Shown one piece after another: positions 35,445 through 47,121 of a DNA stretch of 64,000 nucleotides (within the stretch, counting starts at the first letter, position 1; each line of letters opens with the position of its first letter). The notes beneath the pieces are model-generated. The model ran no database searches, was not told the DNA's origin, and was given only the letters and a program-made list of their open reading frames with translations. The translations under genes and the position numbers were made by a program. The DNA is from Talpa occidentalis (Eukaryota > Chordata > Mammalia > Eulipotyphla > Talpidae). The stretch lies in assembly GCF_014898055.3 (NCBI RefSeq), contig NW_023604295.1:137546676-137610675 (forward strand). Direction: 5' to 3'.

Positions 35445-35714
35445 TCTTTTTTAAGATTTATTTATTTATTTATACAAGGTACAGTCAGAAGCGTGGGAGG
35501 GTGAGAGAATTCACCAGAGTCAGAGTGGGGAACAGAACAGCCAGACCGACGAAATACACTGTTGAGGGGAGCAGCGGGCGAGACAGGAGAGGTCTGCGCG
35601 CCATGTGGGACCCTCGCCCAGCGGCCGGGGAGGCCGGGGATCGAACCGGTGCTGAAGAGGCTGCGGGCAGCTTCGCGACCCAGCGCTCAACCACTGTGCC
35701 ACCAGGGAGGCCCC
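35445..35714 (-). repeat. tRNA-derived SINE, class A, copy 20
   Basis: Minus copy with a small deletion near its sense 3' end (ACAAGGTACAGTC; the CACTGG segment is missing). TSD ACTTGATAAT at 35432 and 35717. The B box is intact in sense (GGTTCGATCC). Confidence 0.93.
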
Positions 35715-35729
35715 ATACTTGATAATCTT

Positions 35730-36689
35730 GCGTAAAAATATGCTTTGTTCCACTTTACAGCTTCCAGTGCCTTGCCCTGAATTTTTAAATTTTTTTTCTT
35801 TGTGATTTTTTTCACTTGAAAATCTATCCTTGATTCAAGTAAATCTTTCAGAAGCTGTATGTAATATACACAGTCCCTGACAGGCATTCAGAGAATTTGA
35901 TGCTGGAGGGAGTTTGGAATCTAGGTGTTATTTTTCAGGAAGATGAATATATACTAAACTTTTCAGGGTTAAGTACCATAGTTAAATAAAACCCTGGCTT
36001 TCCCCAAATGGTTGAAATTGCATTTTGTTTCTCAATGTCGTCTCTAGAATATCCTAGCAACAATACTTTAGGGACTTCTTTCTTAATACTTTTAGGAAAA
36101 GCACCAGGGGAACAGATTAATGTTAAGTTAATGTGATTCATGGGCTCAGCACCTGAACCCCAAAGCAGCACATTCTTGAGAAATTGCCTGAATCTTTGCA
36201 TGAAAGAAATTGCCTTCTGCATCATAAAGATGGGGTTCTGTGGCAGTAATATCGCTGCACATTTCAATCTTTTGTATTTTAAAATATTAATAGATAAGTT
36301 GGAGAATTCTCCTCCAAGCATGCTCACAGAAGTGGCCTGATTATCATGAATGGTCACCTATATGGGAGTTATCTTTAAATATTCAGATAAGGTCTTAAAA
36401 GCATCACATTTATTCTCATCTCTGCCCTCCCAGCAGAATAACAAGAGATAGTTGATGCATTTTTATTAATGGCAATAGTAAAGCAGAGGCTTAGAATTTG
36501 CTGGCGCAGAATGCTCCCAAACTCTAGTAGAGGTTTGGCTATACATACCAAGTAAGTGCTATTTACTTTCATGAGCCCATGATGAATTGTGCTATCAGAT
36601 TCACAGCCAAGTGGAAATCAGCTGAGGTAGCCAGAAAAATAGACTCAAAATTGTATTAAAAAGTACTACATGACTGATGATGTGATACA
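35730..36689. other. Unique-looking DNA with a 140-codon minus frame
   Basis: The longest open frame in the window runs over 35935-36357 on the minus strand. It has no signal peptide, known domain or recognisable splice context, and its composition follows the local AT content. I do not call it a gene. Confidence 0.35.
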
Positions 36690-36850
36690 CACTGTGAACT
36701 GGTTTTATTCATAAATCCTCACAAGATTATGATGAAAGTTTTTATTTTTACACACAAGAAAACTGGAGTTCAGCAAGGTAAGGGGTCTGTATACACAGAG
36801 CATGGAGCAGGCAGAACAGGTGAAGCCTAATTTGTCTGACTCACCAGGTA
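36690..36850 (-). repeat. MIR relic
   Basis: CATAAATCCTCACAAGATTATGATG, ACACAAGAAAACTGGAGTTCAGC and AAGGTAAGGGGTC follow reverse MIR order (ATCCTCACAACAACCCTATGAG, GAGGAAACTGAGGC in the consensus as remembered). Confidence 0.6.
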
Positions 36851-36864
36851 GCCCTTTTCAAACC

Positions 36865-37183
36865 CTGTGGAGTGCAAACTGGTGGCACCATTATGGGAGA
36901 GAGTGTGGCAATTCCTCAAAAAACTAAAGATGGAACTATCATATGATCCTGCAGTCCCTGGAGATACACATGCATCTACACACATACATACATGTCATGT
37001 ACACATGTACTTCTATATATGTATATAAATAATAAAAATACATTTCCTCCAGTCTTAGAAAAGAAAAAGATCTTACCATTGGCAACAACATGGTTGGATG
37101 AACCCAGAGGGCATGATACTGAGTGAAAGATGCCAAACAAAAGAAAAAAAATGCATAAAATCACTTATATGTGGAATATAAAT
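36865..37183 (+). mobile_element. Old L1 fragment, part 1
   Basis: Plus-strand L1M: GAGTGCAAACTGGTGGCACC, GAGTGTGGCAATTCCTCAAAAAAC, ACTATCATATGATCC, TGGCAACAACATGGTTGGATG, TGATACTGAGTGAAAGATGCC. An ACAT/ATGT-rich simple repeat lies inside it near 36965-37030. Part 2 follows the SINE. Confidence 0.9.
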
Positions 37184-37194
37184 AAGTTGATCTT

Positions 37195-37462
37195 TTTTAA
37201 AAAAGGTTTATTGATGCATACAAGGACTGGGGTTCAGGCCAGAGATGGGGGGAGGGTGAGAGGATTCAACAGAGACAGAATAGGGAGCAGAAGGTGGAGT
37301 GGCTGAAGTACACTGCTGAGGGGAGCAGTAGGCGAGACAGGAGAGGTCTGCTGTGCCATGTGGGTATCTCCCTGGCCAGCCGGGGATCAAACTCTTGCTG
37401 CAGAGGTTGCTGATAGCTTCATAGTGCTGAGGCTTTACCCCTTGCACCACCAGGGAGGCCCT
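37195..37462 (-). repeat. tRNA-derived SINE, class B, copy 21, inside L1
   Basis: Minus copy inserted into the L1 at AAGTTGATCTT, which is duplicated at 37184 and 37467. The tail is short and the head reads CCTTGCACCACCAGGGAGGCCC. Confidence 0.93.
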
Positions 37463-37466
37463 AAAA

Positions 37467-37735
37467 AAGTTGATCTTACAGAAACAAAGAGCAGAGTGGT
37501 GGTTGGCAGGAGCTGTGCGGTGGGGGCGTGGTGGAGGAATGTGGGTCAAAGGGCACAAGGTTGACGTTGTGGGGTGTGAACAAGTCTAGAGAGCATATGT
37601 CCAGCACATACCTGCAGTGATAATCCGGAGCTGAAGTGGGAGCGATGGTAAGAGATAAGTGGGGGAGCCTCATCTTCCAAAATACAAATAGCAATGTCCA
37701 CCGGCGTTACCTCAAAAACAAAATAATACCACGCT
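37467..37735 (+). mobile_element. Old L1 fragment, part 2
   Basis: Continuation of the L1 3' UTR: ACAGAAACAAAGAGCAGAGTGG, GTTGGCAGGAGCTGTG and later CACCGGCGTTACCTC. It resumes exactly at the duplicated SINE target. Confidence 0.85.
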
Positions 37736-37739
37736 GAGC

Positions 37740-38440
37740 ACTGGAAATCTACTAAGAGTGTAGAGAGCAGGTGTTCTCAGCTTACACGGAAATGGCGAGA
37801 AGGTGGAGATCACTGCCTCACTGCAGTAATCATTAGACTTAATCATTAGACCTGAATCAGTGTGGGATGCATTAAATAGATACACTTTTTATTTAAAAAA
37901 ATAAAATCATTTATAGTAAAAGGGGGAAAAAAAAGGCCTAGTTCTCTTGGGATGAGTGCTGCCTTTTGAACTAGGAAATAAGATAGAGCAGAAACCTGGA
38001 TTCTTGCCATCATGTTGTGAAAGGAAAATCTTTTCATCATCCTAGGATGGAGGTACCGTTTTTATCCCTATTTTTCAAGTGAGTAAACTAAAGCTCAAAG
38101 GTATTTATCACTTGATCTTTTGTGATTAAATGTTTTTATCCAAAAGAGGATGCAGAGGTCAAATATTTGTTTAGATCAAGGAAAGTATCCTGTAGATTAC
38201 TTAATTGCTCTTTATCCAGTCCGAACAGGACAATAGGCTATGTTGTTCTCTTGGGAAATACATTTTTTCACATTTTATTCTCCCACACTTGCCTTTAGAG
38301 ATCATGAATAGAACTTTTGTCTGAATTAGTATGATATTAAATTTTAAAGATCCTGTTCTGAATATGAAATTTATTTCCCTTTTTATTTTGATATAGTTTA
38401 TTTTAACTTATTAACATCTTACTTTAAGATCATCTACTTG
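37740..38440. other. AT-rich DNA, nothing recognised
   Basis: No recognisable repeat or coding sequence. Confidence 0.4.
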
Positions 38441-38444
38441 TTGG

Positions 38445-38600
38445 CTATATGAACCCAAAGGGTTTATAGTTTGGGCCTCAATTTACTCATCTATAAAATG
38501 GGAAATGCACAATTGCTAGAATTGTTGTAATAAATAAGGAGTTAATTTTTAAAAAGTGGCTACAAGGCTTGGCTTATAGTAAGAGCTGTGTGTGCTAAGT
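38445..38600 (+). repeat. MIR relic
   Basis: GCCTCAATTTACTCATCTATAAAATGGG, GAATTGTTGTAATAAATAAGG and GGCTTGGCTTATAGTAAGAGC follow forward MIR order closely. Confidence 0.72.
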
Positions 38601-38639
38601 AAAAATGAAACAGATATGTCTAGAGAAAGAAACTTTTAT

Positions 38640-39350
38640 TTTTTAAATTTTTATTGTTGTAACATTGTATGATAACACTATATAGGTTTCAGGTGTGCAT
38701 TGCTGTAAACCAACACGTGTGTATGCTACATTAAGTTTATCACTAAATGTCCAATTCTATCTTACACCAGGCAATTGACCCCTTTATCCAGTTTGCCCAC
38801 ATGCCTTTCCCTTCCTTCTGGTGACAACTAATTTAGTCTTATAATCTAAGATTTATTTTTGTTTTATTTGTTCATCTTTTTTTTAAAAAAATACTATCTG
38901 GAGTGAAATCATAGTTTTTTTCTCATTCCATTTGGCTTATTTTGATAAGCAAAATACTAAGTTAATATGCATGTTGTTTTTTAACAGCTGCATGGTATTC
39001 CATTGTGTATATTTATAACATCTTCTTTTTTCACTTATCTGTGCATGGACACTTGTAGCTCTCAGTTACTGTCAATAACACTGCAATTAACACAGGAGTA
39101 CATATATCGCTTCTAATTAATGTCTTTGCATTTTTTGGTTAAAACCATGAAAGTGGGATAATTGAATCTTACGGACTTTGTATTTTTAAATATGTGAGGA
39201 ATCTCTACCCAACTTTCCATCTATTAAGGCTGCACCTATTTACAAGCCCACTAGCAGTGTATAAGGCTTCCCTTCTCTCCATATCTTCTCCAACACTAGT
39301 TTTTTGTCTTTTGTGGAATAGTCATACTCACAGGGATGAAGTGAAATAAG
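38640..39350 (-). mobile_element. L1 3' end and ORF2 tail fragment
   Basis: Long reverse L1 segment: TTATTGTTGTAACATTGTATG, TTTCAGGTGTGCATTGC, GCTGCATGGTATTCCATTGTG, ACACTGCAATTAACACAGG, GAAAGTGGGATAATTGAATC, CAAGCCCACTAGCAGTGTATAAG, TATCTTCTCCAACACTAG. Frames are broken. Confidence 0.92.
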
Positions 39351-39442
39351 TTTATTTTGAAGATAACGTCTAATGAATTTTCTTTCAATGGAGAAATTGG
39401 AATATAAAACAACGGCCCTTCAGTAGAAAATCAGTATTTTGG

Positions 39443-39668
39443 GGCATCCCTGGTGGCATAGGGGTTAAAGTCTCAGTGCTGTGAAGCTATCGCCAGCCAC
39501 TGCGACAGCCCTCTCCTGTCTTGCCTGCTGTTCCCCTCAGTAGTTTATTTCAGTCAATCCGCTTGTTCTGCTCCCCACTCTGTCTCTGGTGAATCTTCTC
39601 ACCCCTGCACTTCTGGCCTATGCCCCATTCTTGTATGCATAAATAACTAAAGTAAATATTTTAAAACG
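39443..39668 (+). repeat. tRNA-derived SINE, class B, copy 22, internal deletion
   Basis: Plus copy with TSD TCAGTATTTTGG (39431) and TCAGCATTTTGG (39669). About 45 bp including the B box are missing between CAGCCACTGCG and ACAGCCCTCTCCTG. The A box reads TGGCATAGGGG. A dead copy. Confidence 0.93.
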
Positions 39669-39764
39669 TCAGCATTTTGGTTTTTAGAAGTATTTTCAAG
39701 GGCTGACTTAGTGTGTACCCCAGGCTCAGAGTTCTTTTGCTCTAGGCTGTGTTTCCAATCAGAT

Positions 39765-39868
39765 TATCAAGGGTCAGGAACATAGTTTACTCATTTTTAT
39801 ATTCAGAACATAACTGAGAATCTGACAGAAAGTTGGTGTCTATTAAAGGTTGGTTGAATTAATGAACA
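39765..39868 (+). repeat. Probable L2 3' end
   Basis: ATAGTTTACTCATTTTTATATTC, AGTTGGTGTCTATTAAAGG and TTGGTTGAATTAATGAAC resemble the L2 3' end with its GAATGAATG repeat. Confidence 0.5.
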
Positions 39869-39869
39869 T

Positions 39870-41340
39870 TCACTACATCCTTTTTCTTGCTAATTTTCCT
39901 GGAATGCACCATTTGGTCAAACGCCTCTTCTCCCAGACATTCCTAGTTAGTCTAGATGCCCACGGCTAGGGCAAAAGGACCACAAAGTTACTGTGGTGGG
40001 AGAATTCTACATAAAAAGATGTGCCTGGAAGAGGCAGAGGTTGGTAACATAGTAACTTCCAGAAACCACTAAGTTTGGCTTCCTCCAACTAAATATTTTT
40101 GAAATGTTTTGAGTGTGAGGCCGTGACTTCAGCCGGTATCCTTCCTTTTGTATTATCATGAGGAAGCACATAATCAAAGTATCACATGCAAAAAGAAAAA
40201 AAAAATGATGGTTTGTGATAATGCCTGGAATCTTAAACCACTTGGTCTGCTTAGTAGAATAATTTTTTAGAGGAGATCTCTCCAGGGAAATGCAGTACCT
40301 TAAAAAATTGTTTAACAAATGCTTATTGAACAATCAGGAAATTAAAATAATCTGTCAAAATAATTCAAACTATTATCTGAGAATTGCAGGTATGTATTTT
40401 TAAATATATTATCATTGTTTTGTAAATATTTATTAATACCTTAGGTTCTAATGGAGATGATGCCCTTAACACAAGAGTGTGTAAGGTTTTGTAATTACCA
40501 TCATGACTATCAATATTTAATAAACTGAAGTCTCCACCATTATCCACTTCCCTCTTGGTCTAATCCAGTCTTCCTCAACCTTGATGCAAGCTGGCTACAA
40601 ACTCATGTTGCCCTTACTCCCCTAAGTCCAGCAAGAGATGACGTGTTGGAGTGTGTTACTAGAAATCAAGGCTGAATCTCGGTCACTCCCTTGACTCACT
40701 AGAAGTCCAGTATCTACACAGAGGCAGCAAAAGTAACCTGGCAGCCAGCTTACAAACACTTTACTTCTGCTGAAATTAGTGGCTATTTCTGCAAATTTAG
40801 AGATGAAATTACTTAAAAAGTACACAAGGAGTACAGAAGATGAAAGGAGAATGAGAAGAAAGAAGTATATACAAGGTTGGGGTAAGTTATATATGACAGA
40901 GTAAAACTGAATGTATCAATAGGCAAAGGGAGGGATTTGTTCTGAGCTAAGGGGTAAGTGATGGAGGAAAATGTGTAGAAGAGTAAAAATATGTAGTTAA
41001 GTAACCAGGGACACAGATTTTTTTTTCTTTTAAGAATTTTCTCTTAAGAATCTCAGCTTTTCTTTCCTTAAACATTTTTGTTTTTGATCATAAGCTCTCA
41101 GAAAAATAGCTTTGTTTTAACCTGCTTATATTCTAGGAATCCATTTTTGCTCACAAACTACTCTCTTGTATGTCTAGGATGTAATGCCGAAAGAGGTAGA
41201 CATATTAAGTAAGATACATTGCGAGGGCCAGTGGGTTATGTTTCTTATCAGCTGTTAGCTCCTGTGTCACACTCTATGACGTACATTGCATTGTGGATAA
41301 CAAAAGATAAAAGCAGTCAAGCAACACATTTGTTCTCAGT
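39870..41340. other. AT-rich DNA, nothing recognised
   Basis: A 108-codon minus frame (40007-40333) has no recognised domain. I see no repeat here. Confidence 0.4.
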
Positions 41341-41344
41341 GCCT

Positions 41345-41690
41345 ACATTAATCTGCTTGGGCTGCCATAACAAAATACCACAGGCTGGGCGACAGAAATT
41401 TGTGGTGTCAATGTTCTGAAGGTGACAATTCCAAGATCAAGGTGTCAGCAGAGTTAGTTCTTTCTGAAAAATGTGAGGAAGGATCTCTTCCAGACCTTTC
41501 TCCTAGTTTCTGGTGGCTTCTGGCAATCTTTGGCATTCCTTGGCAGGTGGAAGGATTGCTCTAATCTCTGCCGTTATCTTTACAGGGTGTTTTTTCTCCC
41601 CCTAATTAGTTACAACTACAATGACTCTATGTTTAAGTAGGTCACATTCTGAGGTACTGGGAGTAATGATTTCAACATATAAAATAGAGA
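41345..41690 (-). mobile_element. MaLR LTR (MLT1-like) relic
   Basis: CTGCTTGGGCTGCCATAACAAAATACC, CTGAAGGTGACAATTCCAAGATCAAGG, GGAAGGATCTCTTCCAGACC and AGGTCACATTCTGAGGTACTGG match the reverse of MLT1-type LTRs. No second LTR or internal sequence is visible. Confidence 0.82.
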
Positions 41691-41801
41691 AGAGACCAGA
41701 CTCAAGGCTAAACCGTGTCAATATAGGAAAATTTAACTCAATATACTGTTATAAGAAAATTGTCATTCAGGTTGGGTGTTCTTTCTTGGATGGATATTTT
41801 T

Positions 41802-42095
41802 TTTTTTTTTAACTTTTTATTTTATTTATTTATTTATTTTTTTAATTAATAAATTTTATTTTTATATTCCCCATACAATTGCAATCCCCCCATTCTGACC
41901 CCAATCCCTCCCCTCCCGCCCCCCCCCCCCAAAAAGTGTCTCTGGTTCATAGTTTTTGTTGATTTTGATTTTCACTTTCTTATAGTTATTCATTTTCCTG
42001 GTCCCTTATTTAAGTTTTCTAGATCCCTGCTATGAGTGAGACCATCCGGTATTTTTCTTTTTCTTTTTGGCTTATTTCACTGACGCTGGAAGGGA
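41802..42095 (-). mobile_element. 5'-truncated L1 3' end with 16-bp TSD
   Basis: Minus L1 with a perfect TSD TTGGATGGATATTTTT at 41786-41801 and 42096-42111. In sense it ends GGGGAATATAAAAATAAAA, followed by a long AAAT-type tail. It is the same 3' UTR type as 5060 and 12986. The C-rich tract (41919-41930) is the reverse of the G tract of this L1. Confidence 0.95.
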
Positions 42096-42111
42096 TTGGA
42101 TGGATATTTTT

Positions 42112-42632
42112 AATGAATAATACCATGAACTTAAAGAACTTTAATTAACAAAGTATAAGTTCCAAGTTACCCAAACAAATACGATCAAGAGTGTTCAAAT
42201 ATGTTGGGGTAGAAATTTTCCCCTTTACCCTTCTAGGTCTTTTTGTTATAGGACAGGGAGTTTTCAGTTGGAAAATCATTAAATTGCCATAAGACAGATT
42301 AACAGGAGAAAAAAATAATAATTTCATGCATATGGGGACCCACATAGACATGAGTGGCCTGAGGCTTTCAGGTAAAATGAAGCCATTCTGGACTAAAAGA
42401 AGGAGGTACAGGTCTGCCACTTCATAGGGAAGGAAGGCTATTACTTGAAAATGGAAATGCCAAGTGACTGGTAAATAAATATTTGCCATGCCATGCAAAG
42501 ACAATGGAATACAGAGAGGAATCTGAACAAACAGGCTCTGCAGAGTTCTCTCTCCCAGTTTTCACACCTAGCTCATATTCCTTGTAAATATCTCTGGTGG
42601 TAGCTTTCTTCTTGGACTAGGCCCCATTCCTG
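42112..42632. repeat. Possible ERV-derived sequence next to an LTR
   Basis: A 119-codon minus frame (42145-42504) falls here. AGACAGATTAACAGGAGAAAAAAA and surrounding sequence look repeat-like and adjoin the probable LTR. I could not assign a family or a protein. Confidence 0.3.
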
Positions 42633-43000
42633 TTAAGTAACAAAAATCCTACTGAGTTCATTTTAAAGATCTAATTGGTTTTATTAAATGATTCACGAAT
42701 TGGGCAACATCCCATCCAGCAAGCAGAAGACATTGCAAAAAAGTTGCACAAAATGGAAGGAATTTCAGGTCAGAAAGAGGGTGGGACAAGGTTATTAGCA
42801 AAAGAAAAAAAATGAAAATTATTTTGGCCACGCCACCTTCCATTCTGGGAAGGAATAGGGTCTCAACCTGGTGCTAGTTATTTGCATTTACCTCCAGGTT
42901 GGTTATAGTTAGTTTAAATTTCTACCTTTGGGAGAAGCTGAAACTGCAATTAGATTAGGTATTAAATCTTGGTGGGGGTTGGTAGGAATGATTTTATTTT
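42633..43000 (-). mobile_element. Probable LTR, minus orientation
   Basis: On the minus strand it ends ...TTTTTGTTACTTAACA at 42633 and carries an AATAAA signal (reverse of TTTTATTAAATG near 42680) followed by CCAATTAGATCTTTAAAATG. This polyadenylation-then-CA-end layout is typical of an LTR. The upstream boundary is unclear. Confidence 0.5.
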
Positions 43001-43259
43001 GCGCTTTCTTTTTTGATTTTAAACATTTCCAATGCAAATTTAGGCAATTGTGAGGAAGAAAAGAGCTTTTCCTGAATCTGCTAGATTTTATGATGCAAAA
43101 TAATCCTTATACCAAAGTGAAAAAATTTTGGGAAGACTTGTTCTGAGCTCCTTTGAATGGAAAAAGCTATATATGTGAAGGAAGAGTCAGGCACCAAGGT
43201 AAGCTGGTAAGGGTGAAAGAGGGTGAGCTGACACAGGGCTCCAGCTGTTACAGGATCCC

Positions 43260-43660
43260 TTAGACACACATCTCACTTGCCTGATCTTCCTGTTATTGAG
43301 CCCCTGGGTTCATAAAAATTCAGCCAATCACCAGTGAGAAACAGCCCTCCACCCCACAGAGGCCTCCTTCTCTCAGTAAATGGCTCTGGACCCACCTGAA
43401 ACTCGATGGCTGTGCAGATGCAGAGGGCAGAAGACTGGGCAGTGACCTGGTCTCATTAGTTTGCTAAAGTGCACACCCCTGGGTGGAGACTCAAGATGCT
43501 AATGAGATGTTCCATAGAACCTGTCTGTGCACGCCCCAGTGTGGCCCAGCCTGCAACATGCTATGACATGGCTCTCTGCCTCCCCTGTCCTGTCCCCTGT
43601 GACCAACCCATAAAACCAGGACCCCTGTAGCTCTCAGGCTGAGAGCATGGTTCAAAGGAT
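43260..43660 (+). mobile_element. Probable LTR with CCAAT and TATA-like motifs
   Basis: A GC-richer block with CAGCCAATCACC (about 43322), GCTAATGAGATGTTCCATAG, CATGCTATGACATGGC and AACCCATAAAACCAGGACC (about 43606), then CTCTCAGGCTGAGAGCATGG. The order CCAAT, TATA-like, start region suggests the U3/R of an LTR. Family not recognised. Confidence 0.4.
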
Positions 43661-44303
43661 CCACCATGGTTCAAAGTCTCATTTCCTTAAAGAAAGTGTT
43701 GAGGATGTGCCAGAGAGAGTGGAACCCACTACACATTCCATTGGTGCTCGTGTTTTTCAGTCTTTTTGTAATGAAGCAGGATCTTTGTATCAGTTTTCAT
43801 TAGTGGTCGTGGTCAGTGTAATGGGTAATGTTTCTTATCTTAGCATAACAACATTTGCCAGCAAATACAAAAGTTTTGCCCAACATACATCACAGAACAC
43901 TTTTCAGATATAAACAATTTTATCTTCCTAGTGTGAGAAAGATCTAGAAGGTAGATAAGCACAGACATCAGTTCCCAGTGTGTTGTCATCTTTCTAGTTG
44001 GGAATAGAAGGAAGCAAACCCATCTCTCTAGCTATGGGGGTCTGTAATTTTTCAGATGAGGGACTGATCCAAGTGACAGTCCCATCTTCCGAGGACAAAG
44101 TGACTTTTAGGTAAAATTTTACGGTGCTGACTGATGCCATTTCACTTAGGGGACACCAGAGTTACATAGGACATTAACGGTCTCTGCATAATTCAAACAC
44201 AGTTTTAACTTCCAATTCAAATGTTTAAATATTTAATCAATTTAATCCTTATGTTAATCCACATTTTAAGCAGCAGAGTCAACACTTTAAAATTACTTAC
44301 ACA
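43661..44303. other. Unassigned DNA downstream of the LTR-like block
   Basis: An 88-codon plus frame (43647-43913) has no recognised domain. The stretch may be decayed ERV or unique DNA. Confidence 0.3.
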
Positions 44304-44570
44304 GGGTCTCCCCTGGTGGCACAGTGGTTGAGCAGTGGGCTGCAAAGCTGCCCACAGCCTCTGCAGTGCCAGTTCAGTCCCTGGCCGCCGGCGAGGGTCA
44401 CACAGCAGACCTCTCCTGTCTCTCCCGCTGCTTCCCTCAGCAGTGTGTTTTGCCAGTCTGCCTGTTCTGTTCCCTGCTCTGGCTCTGGTGAATCCTCTCA
44501 CCCTCCCGCACTTCTGACTGTACCCAGTGCTTGCATAAAATAAAAGAAAAAAAAAAAAGAGAGAAAAAAA
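44304..44570 (+). repeat. tRNA-derived SINE, class A, copy 23
   Basis: Plus copy starting GGGTCTCCCCTGGTGGCACAG, the same variant head as copy 4. The B box is weakened (AGTTCAGTCC). The tail CATAAAATAAAAG lacks TCTTT. No clear TSD. Confidence 0.92.
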
Positions 44571-46194
44571 ATCACACACATCACATTTGAATAATCAACT
44601 TATAATAATTTGACATTTAAATAATTTCTTGAAAACCAATTTTTGACAATAATCAGGCCTACTAAAATTAGCTTTCAAGAAAGCAATTGTCTGAAGGGGC
44701 AAGTCAAAATGAAGGAACTGATCCTACCTTTATCACCAGGACAAAGCACCCTACTCTCTGGGCTTCATGTTCTGAGACCACAGACTCCATAACACTCAAT
44801 AATTACTGATAAAGCTGACACAATTTTCATCATGCAGACAGTGCATTTTAGAGGCCCTGCCAGCTTTCTACTCTACCATCTGAGGTACCAATTAAAATCA
44901 AGGCAGCCAATGAAGCTCTACCATTTGCAAGGATCCTATTGATGTTGTAAAACATTCCTTTCAATACTTATACTTGAGCTAAACCAGCTGGAGTTTTCGT
45001 TTTTTAAAACTATTACACAGAAATTTCTCTTTCTGCAACACTTGCATGTCATCTGCTATCAACTGTGGCAAGTGCACCTAACATTTTAGAAAACTCCAGC
45101 ACAAATCATGGATATGAGAGGACAAAGGGCATTTAGCACCATTAATCCTTCCCCACAATGTTTAATGTACTCATGAAAGACCAGAGGTCCATGAATTTAT
45201 AAATTGTGCTCCCCACAACCTCAACCCCACATGGTGCTGCAGTCTGGAAACTGTCCCGGCAGTAGGCCTGCCCAGTTGTGGGGCTCACCTTATTTGTTTC
45301 TGTCCTCTCACGGGTACAGTCTGGTGCTCCTGGTTGTTCAATGAATGAAAGCATTGTTTTATAGCTTGGCCATTTTTGTTGTGTTTCAGGGAGGAGGGTA
45401 GATCTGGCCCATATTATTCCATCTTGGCAGGAAGTGGAAGTTCAAATGACCCCAGTAAAGTATCTGTGTGGCCAGCGCTGTTCCAGATGCATCTCTGTGA
45501 AAAGAGGAGGCGCGTTGAGCAGCCACCATTTTCCCACCACCCCCTCCACACGGTGGGTTAGCCTGCAACTCCCAGCAGGTCATGACCCAGACTTCATGAC
45601 TGGGGGCAGCTGGGAAGGAGCCAGGACAAAGGGGCAAGGAGATGCATGGAGGAAAGATAGAGACACTTGGAAAAGATACTTGGGAGAGACGTGGGTGAGA
45701 GACACTTGGGGAGGCTGTGTGGCAGAGAAAATAGCCCTAGCTATCTTGAGCTCACGGGGGATTATCCGGTGTATTTTGAGTTTCTCCTTCAGTCCCAGCT
45801 TTCTGGGACCTGCCTGACCCCTTTCTTGTGGCTCCCTACCAGAAGGGTAGTCACGTGGCAAGATTTCTGGTCTCAGTGGCCCCACACTGGCTGGGTCTGT
45901 GTGGCTGGGCATTTACCCATGGAGGATAAGAATGTTTTTGAGTTTTATTAGAAAACTATTATTTGAAATTCTTTCTTCTTTCTCTCCATATCAATTCTAT
46001 TAAAAAATCTTCCACACTAAGTGTCTGCTTCCTTTGACTTTGTTCATGTAATGGCCAGACCCCTTTTAAAGCAACTACCTCTAAATGGTCAGGATCCCTG
46101 GGTACAGGGATTGTCAGATGAAGTCAGAGAATCAGAATGGGAAGAGGCTACATATTGGCCCAATTTGAAAAATATTAATGCACCTCTTTCTTTT
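44571..46194. other. Unique-looking DNA with a possible old L1 3' UTR piece
   Basis: TTTTTGTTGTGTTTCAGGGAGG and TATTATTCCATCTTGGCAGG at about 45380-45435 may be a reverse old L1 3' UTR. A 127-codon plus frame at 45434-45817, opposed by a 110-codon minus frame, lies in GA-rich sequence. I do not regard either as coding. Confidence 0.35.
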
Positions 46195-46448
46195 TAAAAA
46201 AGATTTATTTATTTATGCATACAAGAACTGGGGTACAGGCCAGAGGTGCGGGAGGGGGGTTCACCAGAGACAGAACGGGGAGCAGAACAGGCATACAGAC
46301 TGAAATACACTGCTGAGGGGAGCAGTGGGCAAGTCTGGAGAGGTCTGCTGCATCATGTGGGTAGCTCCCTGATTGGGGATTGAACTCTTGCTGCAGAGGT
46401 TGCAGATAGCTTCACAGTGCTGTGCTTAACCCCACTACCAGGGAGACC
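46195..46448 (-). repeat. tRNA-derived SINE, class B, copy 24
   Basis: Minus copy with a good tail (AAAAAAGATTTATTTATTTATG) and a damaged head (AACCCCACTACCAGGGAGACC; about 8 bp lost). The B box is decayed (GGGATTGAACTC). Confidence 0.92.
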
Positions 46449-47121
46449 CTCTCTTTTGCCATTTTGAGCACATGATGTCTGTCAGCTTACAGTGTCCATC
46501 TTCCTGAGGGTGGGATGTGGCATGAAGGTGTAGAAGCAGCCATAGGCTGTTAAGTGTATAGAACAGTGCTAAGTGAGCTGGGAGATCTGAAAACCTAGCC
46601 AGGAGGGCACAGTGTGTGGAGCCTGAATATGGTTCTGGTTAGCAAAGAAATGGTCCCAGAGTTAGAAGGTCCTAGAACAGCTACTTCCCAGCACTGCTGA
46701 ACCCGGATCTACAGAACCCTGAGGGGTTTCAAACATCTTATCATCCCCTAGCATCATTAACCTCTAACTCTTACACCCACTCCCCAAAAGGTCGGTCTCC
46801 CGGACAGGTCAGTCTCCCCACTTGCCACCTGGAAGGAAGGAAATAGCGAGGAGATAGAACTCCTTAGCATTTGGCTGACTCTGCTAAAATACCTCAGATG
46901 CTAGAAACTGTCCAAATTGGCCTGTGCCAAAGTTTCCCCGTCACTTGCCTTTTCAAGTTCTTTGCCACCTCTCTGAGGGAGCTCTGTTAAGTAAGTTCAG
47001 AACAGTTACTAGAAAACAAAGATGGTGTGTGTGTGTGTGTGATTTGAATGTATTAAAAGCAAATCTCAACTCTGTTACAAGGCGAAGAATCTCTGTTTCA
47101 AGAATGGGGAAACTGATGAAA
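46449..47121. other. Unique-looking DNA; (GT)n near 47023
   Basis: No recognised gene. A GT microsatellite occupies about 47023-47042, shortly before the L1 3' end. Confidence 0.4.

Noticed and set aside
35935..36357. Longest open frame, 140 codons, minus strand
   Set aside because: No recognisable domain, splice context or codon signal, and AT-driven composition. A chance frame of this length is plausible in 64 kb.
45434..45912. Opposed frames of 127 and 110 codons
   Set aside because: Low-complexity GA/CT-biased sequence that happens to lack stops on both strands.
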